In this document: positions 23,701 through 35,600 of the stretch, one piece after another
Layout of the letters: the number at the start of each line of letters is the position of its first letter
Numbering within the stretch: position 1 is the stretch's first letter
NCBI GenBank assembly: GCA_963070105.1
Contig: OY718806.1
Location: 4,857,865-4,921,864, forward strand
From: Litomosoides sigmodontis
Taxonomy: Eukaryota; Nematoda; Chromadorea; Rhabditida; Onchocercidae
Reading direction: 5' to 3'
DNA: 64,000 nt
Translations under genes and position numbers: made by a program
Notes under the pieces: generated by a model
Told to the model about the DNA's origin: nothing
The model's input: only the letters and a program-made list of their open reading frames with translations
Databases searched by the model: none

Positions 23701-26700
23701 ATAAGATCCCATCAAAAGAAGCTTTCTTTGTTTGCATTTGAAAAACGATAATTGATGAAACTAATATTGTTATGATTCTAAAAGCTTATTAAAAACTGAT
23801 ATGACTTATCATCTGAAAAATCCATCAACTGGAATTAGTGACAGATTTACCACAATTCTTTTAAGCACTACAACAAGGAACAAACAAATCCAGCTGTATT
23901 ACAATTTTACTGTTGAAGATTACCTTGAGGACTTTCACCGCATGATTGATCTTTATGTTCATAACATACAGAATCTACTTCATGTAAATTAATTCCCAGA
24001 AACAAACGATAGAAAACATGTCACTAACTTCCACTTTAGATACATTATTTTCATTATGAAAGATTGCTTGCGAGTCCATCTCACAAAAATTCAATATTTT
24101 GTTTCTTCCGTCCGGTGTTAAGAACACATTTTTTGCTGGCAAAATCCCACACAATCGATTGACTTTTACATTTACTGTATAACCAACAACCCACGAAGGA
24201 GTGACTGTAAATATGACAACTTACAGCATTTTCAAAGTTAAAGTAATGCAAAAAGCAGGAACGGAGGAATGTCATCATACAGTGACAACACAACTGCGGT
24301 AGTCGAATTCTATTTGTCACGTTTTCCTTCTGACTAGGTTTCCTCACAATAAAAATTCTTATATTTCGTTCTTCTGCCAGTTCCTTCTTTAAAAATGTTC
24401 AAAACCTCTAATTACACCAAAAATATAAAAATACATACTGTTGTAAGCCCTAGCACAATTTGGATTCGTACACGTTGAATAAATCCCCATAATTCCTTCG
24501 TAAACATCTCCCAGCTCAAAAGTAATGGTTTAACAAAAGAAAAATTACAAAATGAATAGTCTAAATATTTACACACAATTGAAACAAATTTTGCTACGCA
24601 TTTTTTTGTGTTTTTAACACACATGCGACAACTTACGTAATCAACGATGACTATCTGTCCATGTACAGTAATATCTGCACTTGCCACCTCAACTATGCTC
24701 TCTTTCATTAAATCGTTATAGAAGTATACAGATTGAAGCAGACCAAGACATTGTGAATCGAATAAAAATATCCCTGACTTTACGGTTTGACGACGATTTT
24801 CGTAGAAACATTTGTAGCCAGAAAACAGAACGTTCTACAGTAGAAGTATTTAAAAAAGCAGTAGGATCATAGCTCAAGTTAATTTTCCAATAATAAAAGT
24901 ATAAAAGACGAAATGAAAGCATTTCGATCAAACAATTTTAAGATTTCATTGTCATGCAGTAAATTTTTAATTGCAATATTTAGACTTGTAATACTTCAAC
25001 AATGCGAATCTATTAACAACTCGATGGTCATAATGAATTAAGATCATAATCCACAAAATAATGCACCGTATAAAAGACTGCAAATCCAAGTGGGAAAACA
25101 TACCAAATGTGGTGCATAAAAAATCCCAATGCATCGTGTAATGTGTATAGCACTAGTGATGTAGTAATTTTTATTTTCAGTTTTGATCGTTATCTGAAAA
25201 ATAATGACATTCATTCAAAGTAGCAAGGTACTGTTAATGAGTAATAACCAAAGAGAATTAAAGAAATACAATACAGAAAATCACAAATTGCTTCCTTTAT
25301 CTTATAAAAATCACCTTCGATAAGTCGTGCCTAGCGTAGACACGAACGATACATGAATCCCTAACAAATGCTGATGTTGCTCGTTGATTGTGGCTATCTC
25401 TAATAAGTCTAAATGTGTTGCTTGAATATTTTTGCCATACGCAACTACTCACTGCTCCAGTAACATAGATATTGAACTGAAAATAGCAATGATATTGCAT
25501 AAATCTTCCAAAATCCTGACATCTTGGTAGTATTCATCAAATGCAAATTTTTTTGCATGAAGTTGCACAGAAAGTGTAGAAAGCAATTTCCAGGAAAAGG
25601 AAACGAACATAATTCGTGATGACCACCGAACGCAAGTTAGTTGTCGAACAATTAATGATATACTCTCGACTTTCTTTAAATGTTTTAGCAACTGTTGGGG
25701 TTAATACATACTCTCTTGTGCCCAAACCTATCTGTCCCTTATGGTTCAGTCCGAATACTACGATCTGAAAATGACTTAGGATTGCATGCAATAGCTATGG
25801 TCAAACGTAGAAACAAGCGTGACACCTCCTTTTTTACAGATTTCTTTTTGTAATAAACGTAGACCAATATTTTGACAAAGATTTGAAATAATAAATGGGT
25901 AATGAAGAAACTGAAAAGTGAACTGTTAATAAAAAATAGAATAAAATTTGTCATTAGGATAACCTTTTTACGTGTACATATGATCGAGTGCGTCAACCCA
26001 GCAGCAACACACACAACTGGTTCAAAAAATTTTACTGCCCGTAATTTTAACTGGTCCATTTCGTCTCCATGCCCCAATTTGCCATATTTTCCTAAACCGC
26101 ATGAATATGCTTGGCCATTAATTAAGTAAATGGCATGGTGTCTCGCAAAAGAAACCTGAAAAGTAATATGAGAAATACCACAAATCAATGAATAAAAGGA
26201 ATAACAATTTAATTCATTCTGTTTCGCAAGGGACAACAGTCATCATTTCGCCGTGACTCAAAAATCCAGCTAACTGAACAGACTGACAGTTACCGAATGA
26301 AGATATCCCTGGTAAAAGATAGTATTTTAGATAGAAAATACACTAAAAACAAATAAGCACCTGCTTAACTTCCTTTCCGAGGCCATCGTCATTAAAAAAC
26401 TGCACAGGAACAGGATTTGTGCTGTAGTTCCCTGGCATAATACCCAAAGACAGATTATAACTGTCACCACAAGCATAAATTCGTGCTATAAATAACAGTG
26501 ACTAAAAACCCTTCGTGGCAGCGCAGTTTGGAATAAAAATGGCAATAAATGCTAGAAATCATAATCAGAACAGTTAGTAAATATGGTATTCCGGTATTAG
26601 TTTGGTAAGATGACATATATTTGTCAGCCTACACTCGATCAGTTAAAATTTTCAGTCGCTTTTTCGGCTCATTTGAAAGCTTCTTCTACAAAATACTCAA

Positions 26701-28039
26701 TATGCTGCCCTCATCCAAATCACATTTCAATGTCTTTCTGTGTTAGACAGAAAAGTTACATATGGAGGGCAGCTTATCGCTTCCTGCGTGCTTTAAAAAA
26801 TTTTTAAGTAATTCGTATGCATTTAATCCCGTAAAGCAGGAATAAAGGCTAGTATTGACATTGCGATTGAGCACAGTCAATGCTCGCAGATGGCCTCTAA
26901 CTACAGCAAACTGTGCAGGTGTTGCTCCATCAAAACTCTGCAAAAGTTGTTTTTAATAATTAATTGTTAAATAAAGTACTTAACCATGAATGAATGAAAT
27001 AACATGCAGAATAAGAGAGACCACTTTACCATGGTTTCGTCATAATCGAACACTTTAAGCATAATTTCAAGCATTTCAAAGCAATTATAATATGAAGCCA
27101 AATGAAGGCTCGAAGGTGGCCAAAGTTTTTTATTTGTTTCACATATTGATTGGACTAAAACCATCGCAATGATCCGTACTTGAAGAGCTAGTTTGTCCGA
27201 AATATAACCAAATCTGCTCAAATCTTCTAAAAGATATGCAATTAAGAGTGAACTATGAGGTAAACTGACACTGTAATTTCAGTGCCAAAATTAAGACTTT
27301 ACTACTTTAATCAGTCGCTTATTCCACAGTAATATTATACACATCGAAAAAAAATTATAAACTCCATCTGATAGATATATTTACTTGATTTCAGTCACTT
27401 CTTGAAATTGAACAAAAATTTTTCGATTACATATCTAGATTACAGCTTTTTAAAATTCGAAATGTAACAGCATTTCACTCTTTACGCTGTATCATCTTTC
27501 ACCATACACAAAGCACCAAACAAGCAAATAAACCAAAGAAATGTCCATGAATAAAAGGTTAAATGAATAAAATTAAATAGCTAAGTCTTACCTCGAATAA
27601 TACCCAACAAACATCCTGACATGGCTTTGCCGTCTTTACATAATTCCTAGAATTGCAATGTCTCGGTTCAGCTTTTTTATTTACAATGAAAGAATATTTT
27701 AACACATTGGATCTGAGCATTTTTCTTTCAGATACATAATATGGTTGAATGGTTTGCTATTTTTCATGCAACATCCGCGCAATCATTTCCCCGTGAATTA
27801 TCTTTAGCTATTCCCAATATCGTCAATATATTTTTTCCTTATCCACACATTTTAGTCGCAATCGCCGAGATCTCCCTTCTATTTGTTGTTGTTGGCTGGG
27901 AAATTGTCATGGGAAATTACGCAATAAATATGAAGATTAGAGCTTATGCTGCAAATAAGGGAGAGAAAAATGAACGCAAAGATGTATGTTTCTGACATAC
28001 CGGATATCTTCTAACGATGGCTTGTCGTAAAGCATCCAT
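20782..28039 (-). CDS. IBTK: IBTK-like ankyrin/RCC1/BTB protein
   Basis: About 22 exons give roughly 967 aa: 28001-28039, 27592-27646, 27030-27226, 26760-26937, 26361-26485, 25964-26155, 25609-25764, 25315-25476, 25104-25193, 24637-24834, 24439-24514, 24008-24204, 23510-23583, about 23350-23448, 23039-23198, 22471-22555, 22100-22344, 21840-22014, 21603-21754, 21398-21429, 21161-21259, 20782-20899. Order of domains: ankyrin repeats (SSLHLASYYNCFEMLEIML, DGATPAQFAVVRGHLRAL; about 65-155); RCC1-type repeats (RIYACGDSYNLSLG, AYSCGLGKYGKLGHGDE, VVFGLNHKGQIGLGT; about 157-370); a BTB domain (HESPVLSAYFERW, TFLDYCCKHHL, LMELLIFADELMCQNF; about 590-690); a BACK-like helical region; and an acidic tail. 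This is the order in IBTK, a CUL3 substrate adaptor in vertebrates. The human protein is about 1350 aa with two BTB domains; only one is evident here. The junction at 23448-23510 is phase-awkward and needs a weak AAATAAG acceptor. Confidence 0.85.
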
Positions 28040-28780
28040 CAGGAATAAAAATAACTTTTACCGGTATAGGTGTAATTACCTGGAACATCACTTGACTAAA
28101 TAGCACATGTTATCAGGTACAGAAATAGGAAAAACCGTTCGGAATAATTATCGGCAATTACATGATAAGGAATTTTTCTTTCAAAAGCAACTGTGATTAC
28201 AGTACGCAATCCAACTGTTTTTAACTGCTGACTAGAAATGCAACAGTAAATAAAAAACCTCAAATTAATTAATCCAGAAGAATTTCAATAATTCCCCCTG
28301 CAACCTTCTCGGGCACTTAGTTTTTCCCCCTGAAGAATAAAGAAACAGACTCGACCGCTCGCAGCAGACGCCAACTTGCAAACTAAAGCAAGCAAACTAA
28401 CTCTACGCTTTATAACTTTTACATAGCACGGCTGTGTCATTTTTGGGTCACTGTGAACCACGCAATCTCACGGGAGTTCTACGTGAACGCCCACCTTGCG
28501 GGTGGTCTGCTATTGATTAGTGGTGCAGGGGACTGCATGGACCAAAGTAAGTGCATCTTTTACGTACAGTTGTGCCGTATGAGGTTTGTTTTGTTTAAAT
28601 CCGTTTTTCGTTAAGTCTTATACTCTTGTCCGTGAGGATTATTTTAGTGGTGCCGTTGCCTTCTCGTAATTTCTAAATTTGCAGACAGATAGTGGAAATC
28701 TGTTATGATAATATCTACTGCAGTAACGCTGATGGTTTGTTGTTCGTCTCCTTTCTAACTCAACCGTTTTTCTAGCAGTT
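28040..28780. promoter_or_regulatory. divergent promoter region, IBTK-like / MXRA7-like genes
   Basis: The two genes start 741 bp apart and point away from each other. The part at 28320-28550 is GC-richer than its surroundings, and at 28537 it contains an ATG followed by a strong donor (CAAA|GTAAGTG), consistent with an alternative first exon of the rightward gene. No TATA element can be called with confidence. Confidence 0.45.
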
Positions 28781-29861
28781 ATGCAGACATTTGAGGATTA
28801 TGATGACGGTTTGTGTGATGCAGCAGATACCACGTTGCAATCGTTACCACCACATAATTACGCAAATTCCCTTCAAGAATATCCCGCACTACGTATTATC
28901 ATGACAGCGCTCTGTGCTCTTGTACTTTCCGTGTGTTTCTGGGTATTGCTGAGGATGCGGCGGCAGGAAGGTATGCTATGAGTCCCGGAGTACTGAGTCC
29001 ATATCTGTTATAGTATGTTAGTCTGCATTTGAAGCACTGAAAAATCTCTTTTTGCTGATAAGATATTTAGCGAAAATACCGTAGAGCTTTTGTTAAGTCA
29101 GTGAGATAAGGCCTTATTTTGAATTAAAAGAGTTAAAACCTTCGTAGTTGCGCACTGCCTAAGACATACGGAGGAAGCATGTTTATACTCAATTTATAGT
29201 GTGTTTCTAGTCCGTTTCAGGATATCTTGATAACATAGCACTTAGTGATCGTCGGTTCAGCTCTTCAGTTATGAGCAAAGTTCAGCAGCGAATTACGAAC
29301 AAACATTCAGACACAACGCTGCTGGTTAGGCAGGCACTTTCTGTAATGAGTTGGTGTTTGTAATGAATTTCCGTAATGAGTTCTGTTTTCGAGTTTTTGG
29401 AACTTTACTTTGACCACATTGTTTGGTAATATGAAACAATACATTCTAGTCTTCATGTGACAAGGAATCCTTCAAATTTGAAGCATACGAGAATTCCCAT
29501 AACGGCGAATCAAATGAACTAGATACCTCATTTAACGAATTATATGGAAAATTAGCAACAGTAAATTTACGAACGAAAGCTAAGAAATTGGAGGAAGCAA
29601 TGACTGAAAAAGAGCGGAAAGAGGTGCTTTAAATTATGTCAAGACTTTGAATTTTGCAGGAAACTGCACTGTTGAAAGGGCAGTAAGTGGACGTAAAACA
29701 AGCGCAATATCTAAATACCTTCCTTTCAAAGTTTATAGGAGCAGTTAATACAGCAGAAGCAGTTGGAATCAATATGCGCAATGGTCATGCAAGAGCCAGA
29801 AAAGTTTGGTTTGTATGATAAATCAGAAATTGCAGAGCAGATGAAATTATATTCACTTTGA
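28781..29861 (+). CDS. MXRA7: small single-pass membrane protein, MXRA7-like C-terminus
   Basis: Four phase-consistent exons, 28781-28970, 29221-29324, 29450-29623 and 29739-29861, give 196 aa. The N-terminus is acidic with no cleavable signal peptide apparent. A hydrophobic segment (IIMTALCALVLSVCFWVLL, about 38-57) followed by RMRRQ suggests one membrane span with a basic cytoplasmic flank. The C-terminal third is a charged helix (AKKLEEAMTEKERKEEQL) ending QQKQLESICAMVMQEPEKF and EIAEQMKLYSL. This matches the C-terminal helical segment I recall from matrix-remodelling-associated protein 7, a poorly understood single-pass protein. The start follows a TTTTTCTAG acceptor by five bases. A 23-bp open segment at 29660-29682 looks exon-like, but using it breaks the frame. 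Confidence 0.7.
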
Positions 29862-32643
29862 ACAAGAGTTATCCCATCTCGGTTCCCTTGTCATATTCAA
29901 AATAACTTTCCTGTGTTTTACTACATTTAACCTTCAGTTCAAATGTTGAACTTTTCGCCTGATAATTTGATTGCTATATTTATAGGTAAACATTTCAAAA
30001 TTTGCCAGGGTTAAAAAAATACCTCTGCTAAATTAATGCTTTTCTTTGGCTTTAAGGCTTTAAGGTGAGATATAGTGTGATTAGAATGAATTTGTGTGAT
30101 TCATTATATATTACTCCAAATATCTCATGAAACAGTGATTGGATTTTCGTAGTAACGAATGTATAATAACAATGTATTCAACACACGTTCTTGATCTTAA
30201 TATGTTATTGTAATAGCAGTCATTATGTAATTTCCCTAAACTTTGTGGAACAAACACAATCAGATAGGAAGTAGTGTGGAAGGTGAAAGAATCATGATTT
30301 TTTCACGACAATTCAATAACCGAGTGTTGTTTTTATAAGGTACATCAGATTTGATAAATTCAGTTATAATCAGTGAATGATTCTTGAACACAGTCATTCT
30401 TCGAGCAGAAGCGCAGGCAATTTCTGCATACCGTGCTGCAAACTTTACACTGCTTTAAAGTAATTCAAGTTTCCCAGTTCATTTATATTGCTGATTATTT
30501 TCTGCCGATGTTACGAGCAAGATTTTTAAAGTTAGATAAGTGCAGGGAATTTGAGAAGTTAGAAAAATAACTACTTACATAAAATTATTCGATTTCATTT
30601 TCATCGTTTCTATTCAATAGCGACTCTAGTATTGCCGTTATATCTTGCTTCAATGATCTAGCTAGTGATGAGAGTGCATCCGGACGCGCTTCTGCAGTTT
30701 GTTCCTCTTACTGAAGCTTGCTGAAAGTGTCGAGCATTATTTTAGAAATTTCTCGATTTTCCGAGATATTATTAGATCAAGTACTGTTTTTTCTTTTTTT
30801 TTGAAGATTGCACCTTCTGACATAAGAAATGAAAAATGATTGAAATGGAGCACCGATCAAACATTGTATGAGGAATACAAGAAAAAGGAGGGGGTGGATA
30901 CATCGGTGGCAGCATTTATTATTGTACTGTTTATATGACAGTATTTGCTACTGGAAACAATTCGGAAAATATATTTCTTTTTTTCAAAGCTATTGATTAA
31001 CTGGCTGCTGGGAAGCGGGAAGCGAATAGTAGCTACTGGTCCATCCTTTCGGAGAATGGCATTCCTTGAAGGTCCCATGGGTCGTAAGAATTTCATCTTT
31101 AACTGTATATAAGGCGATATTTTGCAATGAGTTAGTTTTTCTAGAAAAAAATTTCTCCGAAACGAGATCAAAATTGATTATTTCAGTGCCTGCAGAATTT
31201 CTCCGAAACGAGATCAAAATTATTTCAGTGCCTGCAGAATGCGTTAAAGGACTGAAGAATCTGTGATAACCAGTTTGCTTGCCGTTATCCTCTCTGTCGG
31301 TTAAAATAAAGGAATCACTTTTATTCTTGTTTGTACCCTATATTAGAATTATGTGCGAGCCCACAAACCATACCTGCCCAAAAATCTGCCAGCAGCCCAC
31401 AGTCCGAATGGAGTAGATTTTGTTAATCTCCTACATACTGCTCGAAAACCATTCATAAACGATTTTAATAACTTTAACTGAATTGAAAATCGATCGATGC
31501 CTGCAGAATGCGTAAAAGGACTGAAGAAACTGCAATTTTACTATTTACTTTCCTGCAGGTACCACAACAAGATTCGATTTTCCAGTGCTGCATTCAAAAG
31601 TCATTTGAAACACAAACTTTACTTAAATGTCGATTACGAGTAATAAATAAAAGTTGAGGCAAAGTATAACGTATGGTGTGCAAAATAAAATGCTACAAAC
31701 TATTTCAAATTAAAAAATAGAAGGGCACAACAATCACAGAAAAAAGAAAGGTAAAACTCTGACAGTTTCGAGATATCAGATGAAAAGATATTCAATGTTG
31801 ATCGTATTTATCAGCAAATTAACTTTAAGAAAAAATTAGACGCATAATACATTTGAATAAAACTTACAAGCAAAGATTTACTCTCCCTTACCGCGATACC
31901 CACACAGTTTACTAAAAAATTCAAAGCACATTTTAAAATTTTGATCAGTCAACCCAAAACTGGTTAAAAATTTTTCAAAAAATTTTCAGTTTTAAAGATG
32001 TCAAATGTCACGTATAATTCACATAGAACTAATAACAGTTCGAAAAAACATAAGTAATAAAATCTGGAAAGCGATTAATGCGCTATGCTGATAACCAAGG
32101 TGATAAAAAAATGGTTTGCAATTAATGACGAAATATAACATAAACGTAGAGTGCAGCTTCACCCCCTACAGTTTCAGCTTTGAAAACCTTCTCACGAAGT
32201 AGCCACTAACGATAATCAAAATCATATCAAAATAGTAGCAAAAAAACCGCGGAGCGAAACATCATTATCTGCCAGGTACTTGTGGAACTACGAACGTGTT
32301 CATTTTTTTTCAGTGAAATTTTATCAACTTCACCGAGTTTCACTCAATGAAAAACATTATATGTTGCAAGCATTTAAGGGAATTATAAAGATGCAACAAT
32401 GAAATACGGAAGAAATGGATGAAACATGATGCCAGAAATATTAAATACACTTTTAAAAGCACTGCAATATTGGACAATTGTCTTCTCACTGACGAAAATG
32501 GATCAATAATTTGAGGGAAATAAAAATAATCTGTCTCCCATAAGCATCCTACTTCGTTACCGTACAAGACATACTACAGACTTTCCAAACGTCAGAAAAC
32601 CTCTAAGCATCTCTATCTTGAGCGCGAAATTAAATCCAAGAAT
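29862..32643. other. convergent intergenic region, MXRA7-like gene / apl-1
   Basis: No supported exon is visible. The region should contain both 3' UTRs. It carries a 46-bp tandem duplication at 31151-31238 and a related copy at about 31497-31531. Open frames around 30857-31266 come from the duplicated sequence and have no splice context. Confidence 0.5.
31151..31238. repeat. 46-bp tandem duplication with a dispersed partial copy
   Basis: The block starting ATTTCTCCGAAACGAG is repeated head to tail; the second copy (from 31197) has lost four bases internally. The sequence after it (TGCCTGCAGAATGCGT... to 31262) recurs with two or three changes at about 31498-31531. Confidence 0.85.
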
Positions 32644-35600
32644 TCAGGCTTTATTATCAAAAAATGAATAAGTGGGATTCTCATAGCCATTCACTTGCAT
32701 CCCATTAACATGTCGCTCTCCTGGAGTGCAAATGTCAACCTGAAATTTAGGAAGTTTTTTTGAAGTCTTTAATAATTAATTTTTTTGATAACAATTCATT
32801 TTTTTGAATAGTCATAGTACCAATTTCTTCCATGAAATTCTAAATTTCTACCCAAATGCTATAAGTCATACTATGTTTATTATAATACTAGCATGAAAAT
32901 AAAAGAAAAAAAGAACCTCGATAAAGCCGTGACGTCGTGGTCTCTGACGAGCTAAGACGATGGCAAATGTGATGAAAACAACAGTAGCAACAGATATGAA
33001 AATAAGTAATAAGTTTGTTGAAGTCTTGAACGCACTTGTCGAAGCGTCTTCCGCACTGACCTGCAGAATCATCATACTAGAAAATGGCTAAGAGCCTCAC
33101 AATATACGATGTACAGAAAAAGAAAATGGAATTGAATGTAGTGGTATATCAAGCATCTAGTACAAAAAACTCAACCTTAAAATGCTGTAGTGACCCATGT
33201 CTAGCTTGAGATGATTGTGGTGGCAAGTCATGCACCCTAACAGGCTCACTTACAATCGGTTCAATTTCAACATGAAATTCCCGTTCAACTGATTTGCTGT
33301 TCGATAGGATCTCTTCATCGGTATCTTCAGTGTCATTCTAAAATTGATTTCAGAAATCTGCTCGGAGTTAAAAAAAAACAACCGAAAGACTCAGGAACAT
33401 GAATCATACCTCGTCATCATCAACACCATCATCATCATCATCGTCATCATCAATTTCATAGACAGCAGACTTGTTTTTGTTGAACTTGTTCCCAGGTCTT
33501 CTCTGTACAATTTTTTCTATTACAATCTTTTTGGTATTATCATATGAATGCTTTCTTACTTCAGCGCTTACACCACTATTTTCATTCACATCATTATCGT
33601 CATCTTCCTCATCCGAATCACCAAGTGTTTTTTTTGGCTGCAAAATTAGATATCCCACACCATTACTGCAACAATCAATATATATCATAAAAACCGTAGA
33701 TCCAAGTTTTTACAAATTTCATGCATTATATTGCAAAAAGAAATTAAGAGTCGACAAACTTTCAAAGCAATTAAATAAATGAAATTCTGGTATGAATAAG
33801 ATATTAATGAACCAAACAATTTTTTTCCTTACTAAGCAGTTCCTCATAGGCAGTCACGACTAGAAGAAAATAAAACGAAGTAATTAAACCTTAGCTAGAA
33901 AATGGGATAAAACACATCAAAATTTACCTCAGAAATAGTGGTCGTTGGGAGTATCGTTTTACGTGACCGTGATGGGTTGTGTGAGCGATCGTATGAATCC
34001 TAGAAAAGTGATAACGCAGATATGAGCGTCAGAATAATTTTTGTCGAAAATCACTTCCACAAAATGAATCGTCGTCCCTAGCTTACTTTATCTCTTCAGA
34101 ATTGCAAAGAAAAAAATGAAAAAGTTGAAAAAAATTAAAACAAATAAAAAAATAGGAAGAATGCAACCGGTATCCAAGCAGCAATGGTAATTAATTAAAC
34201 TACTGCTAGTAAGAATTCTCAAAATGTAGGCACTCACCTTATAGTAATGTACAAGTTTGACATTTTGTTCATCCCCACCAATTAAAGTATATTCGTCTCC
34301 CGTAACTTCTGGTGTGTTCTCTTTACGATAATCAGTCCAAAATTCAACTGAAAATGTATTACTCAAAGAAGCGTTCGCGTGATATCCACATACAACTCAC
34401 TTTAGTACTAGTTGTGTTACTACCGAATACAGAATGAAAAGCAAACTAATGGTTTTTTTGAACATATATCACAAAATACAGACCGATAATTAAAATTAAA
34501 TACTTACTAGCAATCGGTTGAACTTGTCGTTCAAGTTCGGGGAAGTCTCTAAGCATTGCAAGAGTACCATTTATGCGAAGATCAATATAACGCAACTGGT
34601 GAATTAATATTGGTTCGTATGTCTCTGCTTCGTCCTAAAGAGTTGCATACTCGCTAAGACTGCGATTTTATAATCAAACAAGAGCTCTAAACAAATAAAT
34701 CTGAGATATCATGTCATATTTGTGATTTGGAAAAGAGGTACGTTGTTCCGTTAAACAAAGAAAATAAAGGCAAAGGTAATATTACTCGATCCGTACGAAG
34801 CAAATGCCGGAAACGATTAATCATATGCGTTCGATCTTTTTCCTCAGCCCGAATATACGTCTATAACGCAATTTTATTTAAGGTCTAACATAAAAAATAA
34901 ATGCGTCTAATGAATTAAAACAGTGATACTATAAAACTAGAATCGTGTGTTGTTTATTTCTTACTAATAAGCTTCAATATTTCTAAACAAACTGGTAAGG
35001 AAAAACCTTAAGTGTCTTGAGTACATTGTGTTTATTCGGTGCACCCACTTGCACAGCCAAGGCTGCACGATAATCATGAGTAGCCTGAAAATTGACAGGA
35101 TTTCTGTATTGTTTTCATTTTTATTAATCATTTACAAAAACGGATTCTTATTCTCCCTCCCCACTTGTTGTAATTTATACATTTTCTATTAGTGCAATAA
35201 ACACAAATAATGGTTAAATGAAGGCTATGTAAAGAGCGAACTGAGGTTCTCACCATAAAAATTGTTCACTCTGTCGCTATACCTTACTAGTTTTCTTTAA
35301 CTAAACTGCTAATTACAAAACAGAGGCGAAGAAAACTTGCACACCTGTCTTTTCTTCTCATTAAGATGCGCCTGCACTCGTTCTTCATGAACATCCTCAA
35401 GTTGCTTTTTCTGTTCCTTATTCTCTTCTTCCAGTGAAGCAACCTGGAAACGAAAAAAAAGTTTTATAAAAGTTTCTTGTTTAATCAAATCTTTCCCACT
35501 ATAGTTTAAAATAAATGAACCGTCTTTTGGAATCGCGAAGTCATTTCTTTCTTGAATGCTTCAGCACCTTTTTCGTCTGTCTTCTTCATTTTCTTGTAAC

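Noticed and set aside
26225..26310. Possible extra exon of the IBTK-like gene after a TTTTACCAG acceptor
   Set aside because: All phase-compatible readings hit a stop or break the RCC1 repeat; joining 26361 to 26155 directly gives continuous RCC1 sequence.
29660..29682. Exon-like 23-bp segment (ETALLKG) in the MXRA7-like gene
   Set aside because: Including it shifts the last exon into a frame with an immediate stop; skipping it gives the family-like C-terminus.
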